A stretch of DNA of 6,564 nt from Alphaproteobacteria bacterium. Lineage in GTDB: Bacteria > Pseudomonadota > Alphaproteobacteria > Sphingomonadales > Emcibacteraceae. Of the stretch, positions 1 to 6,564 are shown in pieces. The notes beneath the pieces were generated by a model, which made no database searches, was not told the origin of the DNA, and saw only the letters and a program-made list of their open reading frames with translations. A program made the translations under genes and the position numbers. Within the stretch, counting starts at the first letter, position 1. Each line of letters opens with the position of its first letter. The stretch covers positions 1 to 6,564 of the forward strand of contig NVTJ01000164.1 of NCBI GenBank assembly GCA_002401545.1, written 5' to 3'.

Positions 1-519
1 CGTAAAGCTCAACGGCACATCATCGCCGTTATAATCCGCCGCCGGGGTAAAGCTGTAACTGCCGTCACCATTATCGCTCACCGTGCCAAGGGAGGCATCG
101 ACTGTCACAGCAGTCACACTTAAGCTGTCGCCATCAACATCAGAACTGCTGGCCAGTAAATCCGCCGTCGTGAAGGTCACCGATGTATCTTCTGCTGTTG
201 CCCCAAGATCAACATTGCCCACAATCGGCCCGTCATTACTGCCCGTAATGGTCAGGGTCAAGGTCGCCGTATCGGTACCACCTTCTCCGTCAGAAACAGA
301 ATATGTTATGGTAACGGTCTCCGTTTCCCCATCGTCCAGATGATCAAAAGCACTGCCAGGGTTAAAGGTGATATTTGTGCCGTCATGGGACACCGCCCCC
401 AAGCCATCACCCAATGAGGCATCGGTAATAAAAAGACTGTCATTATTTGCAGCAACATCATTGGCCAGAACGTCCAGCGTAAAGGTTTCATTTTCGTCCA
501 GAGTCCCCGCATCATCATT
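1..519 (-). repeat. Two tandem cadherin/VCBS-like protein repeats
   Basis: Residues 174-266 (bases 241-519) and 267 onward (bases 1-240) each start with an acidic N-D linker (NDDAG, SNDGP) and run through a run of beta-strand residues. The DNA copies are clearly diverged, so this is a protein-level repeat and not a recent duplication. The acidic linkers and DxDGD-type turns are typical Ca2+ sites of this fold. The second repeat is incomplete at the window edge, and more copies are likely beyond it. Confidence 0.75.
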
Positions 520-1038
520 TGCAACAAGCACATCAGCGTTCAAACCGGTTCCTACATCCGTTTCAAGCGTATTTACAGCTATATTGCCTGAATTTGCTAC
601 TGGCGTCAGGGGTGCCGCAGCAGGGGGAGATATTATATCAAATTCAAGTTCAGAAGTGGCTGTTCCAGCCGTTGTCACAGCGGTTTCGGGATCATCCACG
701 CCATCCGAAGATGTTTTTTCTTCTGAAAAGGCGGCCAGTCTGGCTTCGGCCTGCTCTATATTTTGATGAACCGGGGAACCATCAACAACCGTATTCTCCA
801 ATGAAGACGATGGATAAGCCCCACCACCTGCCTCTGAAACCCCCACACCCTTGTCATTTTGGCTGCCCAGATGAATATTTGCCCGGGTATGGGTATCTTG
901 CGTATCATCCTGATGGGCTGATTCAAGGCGGACATCTTCCTCTTGTCTGTTCTGCACACGGTCTGCGCCCTGAACAACGGGATCCAGCTCAATATCAGAA
1001 TCATTTTTCGCCGATTTACCCTGATTGTTGTCAGCCAT
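1..1038 (-). CDS. Large cadherin/VCBS-repeat adhesin, putative T1SS substrate (N-terminal part)
   Basis: The minus strand is open for 346 codons from an ATG at 1038 to the window edge, with no stop, so the gene is cut here. The start follows a GGAG box by 8 bases. The protein begins MADNNQGKSAKND and has no signal peptide or membrane segment, as expected for T1SS substrates, whose signal is C-terminal. Residues 1 to about 165 are hydrophilic, rich in D, E, S, T, N and Q, and look disordered. From about residue 174 two beta-sandwich repeats follow. The first (174-266) has LDENETFTLDVLANDV and ends TLTLTITGSNDGP. The second (267 onward) has DVDGDSLSVTAV and DNGDGSYSFTPAADYNGDD. These are hallmarks of cadherin-like/VCBS/tandem-95 repeats in giant Ca2+-dependent surface adhesins. 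The divergent secretion operon supports export by T1SS. The total length, any RTX nonapeptides and the C-terminal signal lie outside the window. The adhesin role is inferred from family and context. Confidence 0.87.
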   Translation of the reverse strand, partial: MADNNQGKSAKNDSDIELDPVVQGADRVQNRQEEDVRLESAHQDDTQDTHTRANIHLGSQNDKGVGVSEAGGGAYPSSSLENTVVDGSPVHQNIEQAEARLAAFSEEKTSSDGVDDPETAVTTAGTATSELEFDIISPPAAAPLTPVANSGNIAVNTLETDVGTGLNADVLVANDDAGTLDENETFTLDVLANDVAANNDSLFITDASLGDGLGAVSHDGTNITFNPGSAFDHLDDGETETVTITYSVSDGEGGTDTATLTLTITGSNDGPIVGNVDLGATAEDTSVTFTTADLLASSSDVDGDSLSVTAVTVDASLGTVSDNGDGSYSFTPAADYNGDDVPLSFT

Positions 1039-1046
1039 ATTATTAT

Positions 1047-1050
1047 CTCC
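1047..1050 (-). promoter_or_regulatory. Ribosome binding site of the adhesin gene
   Basis: GGAG on the minus strand, followed by ATAATAAT and then the ATG at 1038, is a good Shine-Dalgarno match at ordinary spacing. It fixes the start of the adhesin gene, whose coding frame otherwise has no left boundary in the window. Confidence 0.75.
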
Positions 1051-1176
1051 AGCCAAATAAAAAAATAAAAAAATTCGCCAAGCTGTGAAGCAACATTACA
1101 CAGATAGCCCTATTTAATTTTTAGCAGATAATAATAAACAAACCCTTTCATCTTATGGTTAACAATAATTAGCCTT

Positions 1177-1228
1177 TCACTAAAAATATATATTAATATC
1201 ATATAGTTATGTCACTAAAATCATATAG
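1177..1228. repeat. Interleaved short direct repeats in the intergenic region
   Basis: TCACTAAAA occurs at 1177-1185 and 1212-1220 (35 bases apart). TCATATAG occurs at 1199-1206 and 1221-1228 (22 bases apart, close to two helical turns). They sit in the middle of the divergent control region and could be operator half-sites. In DNA this AT-rich such short matches can also arise by chance. Confidence 0.3.
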
Positions 1229-1242
1229 AACTTTCATAAAAT

Positions 1243-1271
1243 TTGACCTATTATCCATATTCAGCTCTAAA
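1243..1271 (+). promoter_or_regulatory. Candidate sigma-70-type promoter for the secretion operon
   Basis: TTGACC (1243-1248), 17 bases, then TCTAAA (1266-1271) is a fair match to TTGACA-17-TATAAT, with 5 of 6 and 4 of 6 positions. It would give a leader of roughly 165 bases before the ATG at 1444. Other AT-rich hexamers nearer the gene, such as TATAAA at 1399-1404, lack a good upstream partner. The assignment rests on consensus only. Confidence 0.25.
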
Positions 1272-1443
1272 TTCCGGTTGATATTCAAGGCCGTCAATAT
1301 ATCCGGAGCTCCAATCATGGGATAAGTAACAATAAAGTGAACGTTGAATATGTAATAATTAATTAAGTATTTGATGTGTAAAAACATATTACAAATCTTA
1401 TAAAATGTTAATGAGTTGGTTTAAAAAGGCCTGATGATATAAT

Positions 1444-3168
1444 ATGACTTCATCCCGAGTAAATTTTTCGCCAGAATTGAACAGGCAATCGCAGCAAAAT
1501 TCACGATCAGGATTCATACCTGTAACGAGACCCGATATTCTGGTGGCCTCATTGTTTCTGAATATCCTGTCCCTGGCACTGCCCATGGTTCTTTTACAGG
1601 TATATGATAGGATTATTCCAAATGTAGCCCTGCAAACCCTGACCCTGCTCATATTAGGTCTGATCATTGTGTTAATCATTGATGTTCTGTTGCGTACGGC
1701 CCGGTCATATATATCCGGCTGGGTTGGGGCAAAATATGAACATGAAACCGGGTGCAAGGCCGTTGAAAAAATATTACGGTCCGATTTGGAGACTCTGGAA
1801 AAAGTTTCTCCCGGCATCCACCTTGATCGCCTGTCATCTATTGATTCGGTAAGGGATTTTTACGCAAGTCAGGCGGGACTTGCGCTGGTTGACCTGCCTT
1901 TTGTCTTTCTGTTTCTTGGGCTTTTAGGCTATATTGGCGGCGCGCTGCTGATTGTTCCTGTCATATTACTGCTTGTTTTAAGCTGTCTTGCCTTTGTTTT
2001 GGGGGTGCGTCTGAAAGAAGCCCTTATAAATGATACCCTGTGGGAAGACCGCAGATACAGCTTTATCATGGAAGCCCTGACAGGAATACATACCATAAAA
2101 TCCATGGCGATGGAAAACCTCATGGGCCGCCGGTATGAAAAGCTGATGGAAAGCTGCTCGAAAGCCTCCCATCAAGTAATTTTTCTGAGTGGCCTGTCTC
2201 AAGGCATTGGCAATATCTTTTCACAGGTCACAATGGTTGCGGTCGCCTGCATCGGCAGCATATTGGTCATTAACAATGAAATCACCGTAGGTGCCCTTGC
2301 GGCCAGCACCCTGCTCGCCGGTCGCACCGTACAGCCCCTGCTCAGAGCTCTTGGAATATGGACAAGGTTCCAGCATATTCAGATTGCCGGTGAAAAATTA
2401 CATCATATCAATGATATGCCCCAGGAACGTCAGGCGGAAACCAGCGACATTGGAACGGTACAGACAATCGAATTAAAAAATGTCAGCTTTCGCTATGAAG
2501 AAGATGGCAAGGACATTCTGAGTAATATCAATCTTAAAGTAAAGCGTGGCGATATTATCGGCATTCATGGCAATAATGGATCAGGAAAATCAACGCTGCT
2601 GTGGGCCTTGATGGGCGGGCTGAACCCCACGTCCGGTGAAATATTAATAAATGGACAGGACCCTCAGAATTTCTCCACCGACAGCTTGCGTTCCCGTATT
2701 GCCTACCTTCCCCAGAAACCGGTTATGTTCCGGGGCACGATTCTGGATAATCTGACCATGTTCCGGGGGGACAATCATATTGACGATGCCCTCAAAATCG
2801 GGGATATGCTGGGACTGAACAAGGTTCTGGCCCGGTTGCCGGATGGTTATGAAACCTTGATTGGTGATGGCACGCAAAGTGAAATACCCCCCGGCATTGC
2901 CCAGAGAATTACCATTTCCCGGTCACTTGCCTGTGCGCCGGATGTCATATTATTTGATGAGGCCAATTCCGGTCTGGACACACAGGCTGATAACAATCTG
3001 CATGACTTAATTGCAAAACTTAAAGGTACTGCCATCATTATACTGGTCAGTTACCGTCCCTCTCTTCTGCAACTGGCTGACAGATTATATGACCTGAAGG
3101 ATGGCAGTTTAATACAGAAGAATAAAAAACCCATCGCACCATCTGTGGGTAAAGGGGGCAAGAAATGA
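1444..3168 (+). CDS. T1SS ABC transporter subunit without N-terminal domain, degenerate ATPase motifs
   Basis: This 574-residue half-transporter is of PrtD-like length. A type I exporter membrane domain (about 30-310) has hydrophobic spans near 32-52, 64-84, 145-163, 165-187, 246-276 and 280-300, and the T1SS-typical VYDRIIPN after the first span. The nucleotide-binding domain (about 340-560) shows A-loop Y351, Walker A GNNGSGKST (376-384), Q-loop Q424, Walker B ILFDE (D505, E506) and D-loop SGLD (509-512). The signature motif is IPPGI (481-485) in place of LSGGQ. The H-loop residue is Tyr (Y537 in VSYRPS) where His is expected. It would act in the inner membrane, most likely paired with the next gene product. 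There is an in-frame stop at 1435 and the next Met lies inside the first membrane span, so ATG 1444 is the start even though its ribosome site (AAAAAGG, 14 bases away) is poor. The stop overlaps the next start as ATGA. Confidence 0.94.
   Translation: MTSSRVNFSPELNRQSQQNSRSGFIPVTRPDILVASLFLNILSLALPMVLLQVYDRIIPNVALQTLTLLILGLIIVLIIDVLLRTARSYISGWVGAKYEHETGCKAVEKILRSDLETLEKVSPGIHLDRLSSIDSVRDFYASQAGLALVDLPFVFLFLGLLGYIGGALLIVPVILLLVLSCLAFVLGVRLKEALINDTLWEDRRYSFIMEALTGIHTIKSMAMENLMGRRYEKLMESCSKASHQVIFLSGLSQGIGNIFSQVTMVAVACIGSILVINNEITVGALAASTLLAGRTVQPLLRALGIWTRFQHIQIAGEKLHHINDMPQERQAETSDIGTVQTIELKNVSFRYEEDGKDILSNINLKVKRGDIIGIHGNNGSGKSTLLWALMGGLNPTSGEILINGQDPQNFSTDSLRSRIAYLPQKPVMFRGTILDNLTMFRGDNHIDDALKIGDMLGLNKVLARLPDGYETLIGDGTQSEIPPGIAQRITISRSLACAPDVILFDEANSGLDTQADNNLHDLIAKLKGTAIIILVSYRPSLLQLADRLYDLKDGSLIQKNKKPIAPSVGKGGKK
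3152..3158 (+). promoter_or_regulatory. Ribosome binding site of the second ABC gene
   Basis: AAGGGGG lies 6 bases before the ATG at 3165, inside the last codons of the preceding gene. It favours this start over the in-frame ATG at 3180. Together with the ATGA overlap it indicates translational coupling, which would help make the two ABC subunits in matched amounts. Confidence 0.65.
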
Positions 3169-5405
3169 CCGGTAAAACCATGGTAAAAAGCACAAAAGAC
3201 AAAAATACAAAAGGACCGGCACGGAAATTGATGGATGAGCTGGAAGACCGTATTCAGAAAGGCGTTGTTCTTTCTGTCTCTGACACTGCCCAGATGACCA
3301 GCGCCAGAAAAACCGGAAAAATTGGACCATTCAATGCAAAATCCCCCTTTGCATCCTGCCTTATTCCCCTGCTCGACGCTCTGGGATGGCGGGGAAATAT
3401 AAGGGGATTATTTGAAGCCCTGCCCCATTTTGCCGATAGTCTTGATTTGACGGAATTCAGAAATACGCTGGCTCATTTACATTATAAAACCGTACAGTCA
3501 TCAGCATGTGTATCACAAATTGATGCAAGGCTGTTTCCCTGTATATTCGAAAGTCAGGAAGGCCACCCTATTGTCATACTGTCCAGGGAAAAGGATGGTA
3601 TACGTATATTTGACAGCGCGGACCGGACGGAAAAATTTCTTGAAGATACCTCTGTAACTGGCAAAGCCTATTTCATATCCTCCCAATATAGCAGCCAAAC
3701 CAACAGGAAAAAACAAGAAAAACCCCGGGAAAACTGGGTGGGTGACCTGGCTCTGCGCTTTAAAGCGACCATAAAGCAACTTTTTGCCATGACATTGATA
3801 TTGAATATATTCGCTCTGCTTGTGCCGCTGTTCATCATGGCAATTTATGATCAGGTCATCCCCTCAAAATCAGGGGAAACGCTGGCCTATCTGGCCGGGG
3901 GAATTGCCTTTGCCATTCTATGCGAAATCCTTCTGCGAATTACCCGTACGGGCTTTGTCGCCTATCTGGGAGCGCGGGTGGAAAATATCGTCACTGTGGG
4001 AACCTTTCAGAAACTGTTATCCCTGCCACCGTCAATGACAGAATCTTCTTCAATCGGCGCCCAGATATCCAGATTAAAGGAATTTGATACGATTAAAGGG
4101 TTGTTTTCCGGCACCCTGGTAAATATCGCTCTTGAGTTGCCCTTCGTGGTAATTTTCCTTGCGGTCATTGCCATATTAGGTGGTTCTCTGGCCTATATTC
4201 CCATGGCCATGATGGGTATTTTCGGGCTGGTCGCCTTTATAATGCTGCCTTCCATGAAACGAAATGTGATCATAACAAGCCGCCATAAATCAGAAAAACA
4301 CGGTTTCCTTGTGGAAAGCATGTCCAACCTGAAAACCATCAAGCAGACCGCGTCCGAACAATCATGGCTTGACCGCTTTCGGCATTTATCGGCTGATACG
4401 GCCTATGCCCACTTCAGAACATCACAGGTCTCGCTGTTAATGCAAAGTCTGGCTCAGGCCATCATGATGGGTGCCGGGGTGGCAACGGTGGGATTCGGGG
4501 TTTTAAAAATCCTGGCCGGAGATATGACCATAGGGGCATTGATTGCCTGTATGGCTCTGGTCTGGCGGGTGTTGTCCCCGCTGCAAAGCCTGTTCCTGAC
4601 CCTGACCCGGCTTGAACAGACCATCAACAGTGTGAAACAGATTAACATGCTGATGAAAATAACATCGGAAGAAGACCCAAGTCCGTCAAATCTTTCCCAC
4701 AGAGAGTTTGCCGGTCATATCATCATGGACAGGATAAGTTTCCGTTACCGGCCAAATACTGAACCGGCCCTTCTGGGCGTCACATTTGAAGTCAAACCGG
4801 GAGAAATGCTGTCTATCATTGGCCCCAATGCCTCCGGCAAGTCAACTACCCTCAAGCTGCTGCTGTCCATGAACCGCCCCCAGGCCGGTCAGATCATTCT
4901 GGATGGCATGGATATTCGGCAGATTAACCCCATTACTCTGCGGCGTGCCATCGCTTATGTGCCGCAGGAATCCCACTTCTTCCATGGCACCATAGCCCAG
5001 AACCTGAGGCTTGCCCAACCAATGGCAACAGCGGAAGATCTGAATGAAGCCTGTATCAAGGCTAATGTTCTTGATGAAATAAACGAACTTACCTACGGTT
5101 TTGAAACCCGGATAGGTGACCAATCCATTCAGAGCCTGCCCTCAAGCTTTAAACAGAGAATTGCACTGGCCCGGGCCTACCTGAAAAACGCTCCGATTCT
5201 GCTGCTTGATGAACCGGCCAAGACATTGGACTTTGCCGGCGATGCCGCTTTTATGCGATCCCTTGAATCCATGAAAGGCAAGATAACAATCCTGATGATA
5301 TCACACCGTCCGAGTCACATAAAAATGGCAGATAAGGTGCTGGTATTAAAAGACGGCATGGTAGATAAATTTGGCACTCCGGCAGATATCTTCCCAGATA
5401 TATAG
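3165..5405 (+). CDS. T1SS ABC transporter subunit with degenerate C39-like domain
   Basis: This 746-residue subunit has four parts. A Lys-rich cytosolic start (1-57) comes first. A C39-peptidase-like domain (about 58-172) follows, with FASCLIPLLDALGWRGN, an LFPCIFES strand and GHPIVIL...IRIFDS, resembling the substrate-docking CLD of HlyB/LapB-type exporters. The DCG context of an active peptidase Cys is absent. The membrane domain (about 200-480) has spans near 205-228, 240-260, 318-338, 342-362, 424-448 and 452-475, and the IYDQVIPS motif. The nucleotide-binding domain (about 515-740) has A-loop Y528, Walker A GPNASGKST (553-561), Q601, Walker B LLLDE (D682, E683) and H-loop H714. The signature is LPSSF (658-662) in place of LSGGQ, and the D-loop reads KTLD (686-689). 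Overlap with the upstream ABC gene and only moderate similarity between the two argue for an obligate heterodimer and not for a recent duplication. The likely role is recognition and ATP-driven export of the divergent adhesin, which is an inference from context. Confidence 0.94.
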   Translation: MTGKTMVKSTKDKNTKGPARKLMDELEDRIQKGVVLSVSDTAQMTSARKTGKIGPFNAKSPFASCLIPLLDALGWRGNIRGLFEALPHFADSLDLTEFRNTLAHLHYKTVQSSACVSQIDARLFPCIFESQEGHPIVILSREKDGIRIFDSADRTEKFLEDTSVTGKAYFISSQYSSQTNRKKQEKPRENWVGDLALRFKATIKQLFAMTLILNIFALLVPLFIMAIYDQVIPSKSGETLAYLAGGIAFAILCEILLRITRTGFVAYLGARVENIVTVGTFQKLLSLPPSMTESSSIGAQISRLKEFDTIKGLFSGTLVNIALELPFVVIFLAVIAILGGSLAYIPMAMMGIFGLVAFIMLPSMKRNVIITSRHKSEKHGFLVESMSNLKTIKQTASEQSWLDRFRHLSADTAYAHFRTSQVSLLMQSLAQAIMMGAGVATVGFGVLKILAGDMTIGALIACMALVWRVLSPLQSLFLTLTRLEQTINSVKQINMLMKITSEEDPSPSNLSHREFAGHIIMDRISFRYRPNTEPALLGVTFEVKPGEMLSIIGPNASGKSTTLKLLLSMNRPQAGQIILDGMDIRQINPITLRRAIAYVPQESHFFHGTIAQNLRLAQPMATAEDLNEACIKANVLDEINELTYGFETRIGDQSIQSLPSSFKQRIALARAYLKNAPILLLDEPAKTLDFAGDAAFMRSLESMKGKITILMISHRPSHIKMADKVLVLKDGMVDKFGTPADIFPDI
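3336..3680 (+). other. C39-peptidase-like (CLD) region of the second ABC subunit
   Basis: Residues about 58-172 follow the C39/CLD pattern seen in HlyB: a helical N-terminal half, a strand like LPALVW (here LFPCIFES), a GH-hydrophobic strand (GHPIVIL, H134) and an IFD strand end (D150). C65 sits in ASCLIP, which does not match the QxxxxDCG context of a processing peptidase. I therefore read it as a non-proteolytic docking domain. The alignment was made by eye. Confidence 0.6.
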
Positions 5406-5415
5406 AGAAAAAATT

Positions 5416-6564
5416 ATGACCGATAATAATACAGATAAAAAGCAAAACAATGCTAGGGCAACACTGGAGGATAACCATTCTCCCGTTAAAACTGCGGAAA
5501 ACAAGATTGACCGGCTGATGGAAAAGGCAACGGAACTTGTCCGCCAGAAGACAACCAGGCCGGTCAGATATTACACCCGCTTTCTGTCCCGCGCCGTTCT
5601 CCTTGAAGAATCCGGCCCGCCCCGGGCTATCGTCACAACTGTGGGAATTATTTCTTTGTTTCTGTTCGGGGTAATCACCTGGGCTGCGGTAACCACATTG
5701 AATGAAACCAGTGTTGCCATTGGTCAAATCCGGCCCGCATCCAGCGTAAAACCCGTACAACATCTGGAAGGCGGAATTGTAGCACAGATTTTGGTGAGTG
5801 AGGGTGATGAGGTTAAAAAAGGGCAGCCCATCCTGACTCTGGCCCCCACGGCGGCGCTGTCAAACCTTGAGCGTATTAAAGCCCGCCATATTGCGCTCAA
5901 CCTTCAGATTATCCGGCTGAAAGCATTTACCGCAGGCGAAAAAGGTGACTTCTCCGCCTTTGAGGACGCCTACCCTCAACTGGTTCAGGATCAACGGGAT
6001 ATCCTTACCCAGCAGGATAAATCACGTAGCGCACAACAGGAAGTTATCCTGTCACAACTGGATGAAAGAAAGAATGAGCTGCTGCTTCTGAACCGCCAGG
6101 AGAAAACAGAACGGAAAAACCTGATAATCCTTGCTGAAGAAATGGCCATGCGTCAGGAACTGACCGATAAGGGGCTGGGATCAAAAATAAAACTTCTGGA
6201 AATTCAGCGTACCCATAACAAAGCCGAAGGTGACTTGATCCAGACCCAATCAAGAAAAGCCGGCATCCGGGCAACCATTGCCCAGGTCAGAGGTAATCTT
6301 GTGGCACTGAACGAAAAATTCCGCAATGAATCCCTCATTCAGGTGGATGCCCTGAGCAGTGAAAGGGCGCAGGTTTCTGCCGAACTCATCCAACTGAACG
6401 ACCGGGTGAGACGGCTTGCCATACTCTCCCCCGCAGATGGAATCGTCAAGGGACTCAAATATCGCACCGTGGGCAGTATTATTCCTCCCGGGGATCTGAT
6501 CGCAGAAATTGTTCCCATATCCGGCATGTTGGTGGCAGAGGTGAATATCTCGCCGCAGGATATT
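5416..6564 (+). CDS. HlyD-family T1SS membrane fusion protein (C-terminus cut)
   Basis: The frame is open for 383 codons from ATG 5416 to the window edge. Family members usually have about 430-480 residues, so the last part is missing. The visible layout is a hydrophilic cytosolic N-terminus (1-72) and a single membrane span (about 73-95, AIVTTVGIISLFLFGVITWAA). The first half of a lipoyl-like domain follows (VKPVQHLEGGIVAQILVSEGD, 112-132, then PILTL). A long coiled-coil hairpin with many Q, E, R and L (about 146-333) includes the family-typical KGLGSKIKLLEIQR. The second lipoyl half (ILSPADGIVKGL, 336-347) and the start of the beta-barrel (GDLIAEIVPISGMLVAEVNI) come last. It would link the ABC pair to a TolC-like outer-membrane channel. 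It lies 10 bases after the second ABC gene with a weak GAGAAA ribosome site touching the previous stop, so it is the third gene of the operon. No outer-membrane factor is visible; it may follow or lie elsewhere. Confidence 0.93.
   Translation, partial: MTDNNTDKKQNNARATLEDNHSPVKTAENKIDRLMEKATELVRQKTTRPVRYYTRFLSRAVLLEESGPPRAIVTTVGIISLFLFGVITWAAVTTLNETSVAIGQIRPASSVKPVQHLEGGIVAQILVSEGDEVKKGQPILTLAPTAALSNLERIKARHIALNLQIIRLKAFTAGEKGDFSAFEDAYPQLVQDQRDILTQQDKSRSAQQEVILSQLDERKNELLLLNRQEKTERKNLIILAEEMAMRQELTDKGLGSKIKLLEIQRTHNKAEGDLIQTQSRKAGIRATIAQVRGNLVALNEKFRNESLIQVDALSSERAQVSAELIQLNDRVRRLAILSPADGIVKGLKYRTVGSIIPPGDLIAEIVPISGMLVAEVNISPQDI

Larger units (their letters stand above)
1051..1443. promoter_or_regulatory. 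Divergent, AT-rich intergenic control region
   Basis: About 390 bases between the adhesin and the secretion operon contain no convincing gene on either strand and are far more AT-rich than the flanking coding DNA. The region must hold the promoters of both transcription units. Visible elements are two oligo-A runs of seven (U-runs in the adhesin leader, about 1058-1073), paired short direct repeats at 1177-1228, a TTGACC hexamer at 1243, a GGAGCTCC palindrome at 1305-1312, and an AT-only stretch around 1354-1366. I recognise no tRNA, small RNA or riboswitch, and no strong intrinsic terminator. Confidence 0.7.

Noticed and set aside
610..627. PPAAAP stretch in the adhesin as a LapG-type di-alanine cleavage site
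   Set aside because: The flanking residues do not match a retention module, and no protease gene is visible. A short Ala-Pro linker is a simpler reading.
519..1088. 189-codon open frame on the plus strand
   Set aside because: It is antisense to the adhesin start, is full of H, P, Q and Y in no recognisable pattern, and has no family features. The minus-strand frame has clear repeat domains and a ribosome site.
1057..1090. Intrinsic terminator upstream of the adhesin start
   Set aside because: The T runs are present on the minus strand, but the only upstream stem I can draw is about three base pairs (GCT-TCAC-AGC), too weak for termination.
1405..1434. Nine-codon leader ORF (MLMSWFKKA) just before the first ABC gene
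   Set aside because: It is too short to tell from chance, has no clear ribosome site and no run of regulatory codons or attenuator hairpin.
1398..1817. 139-codon open frame on the minus strand
   Set aside because: It lies antisense to the first ABC gene, whose frame has conserved T1SS membrane motifs. The antisense protein shows no recognisable domain.
5251..5763. 170-codon open frame on the minus strand
   Set aside because: It is antisense across the end of the second ABC gene and the start of the HlyD gene, both firmly supported. Its C- and G-rich composition is that of a shadow frame.
1..6564. CRISPR array, tRNA/rRNA gene, insertion sequence or attachment site
   Set aside because: I see no regularly spaced direct repeats, no cloverleaf-like segment, no transposase frame and no terminal inverted repeats.

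Overview
The window holds one end of a type I secretion (T1SS) locus of a Gram-negative bacterium. A large repeat-type surface protein is encoded on the minus strand. Divergent from it, on the plus strand, lies a tightly packed operon of two ABC transporter subunits and a HlyD-family membrane fusion protein. Moderate GC coding DNA, a very AT-rich intergenic region and the protein families suggest a proteobacterium, perhaps a marine alphaproteobacterium. The lineage is an impression and is not shown by any marker gene.

Layout. Bases 1-1038 (minus) are the first 346 codons of a probable giant adhesin: an acidic, signal-peptide-free N-terminus, then the first two cadherin/VCBS-like beta-sandwich repeats. 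The gene continues beyond the left edge. Bases 1051-1443 are a non-coding, AT-rich divergent control region. Bases 1444-3168 encode a 574-residue ABC subunit with no N-terminal accessory domain. It overlaps by ATGA with a 746-residue ABC subunit (3165-5405) that carries an N-terminal degenerate C39-peptidase-like domain. After a 10-base gap comes the HlyD-family adaptor (5416 to the right edge, 383 codons, C-terminus missing).

How they would work together. The two ABC proteins probably form an inner-membrane heterodimer, the HlyD protein would bridge the periplasm to a TolC-type outer-membrane channel (not in the window), and the divergent adhesin is the obvious candidate cargo. A split, two-ABC T1SS is known from the MARTX system (RtxB/RtxE with RtxD).

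The most unusual feature is in the ATPase motifs. Both subunits have canonical or near-canonical Walker A and B motifs with the catalytic Glu, but both have lost the LSGGQ signature (IPPGI in the first, LPSSF in the second). The first also has Tyr in place of the H-loop His. This predicts an asymmetric and possibly atypical ATPase cycle in a protein-secretion exporter.
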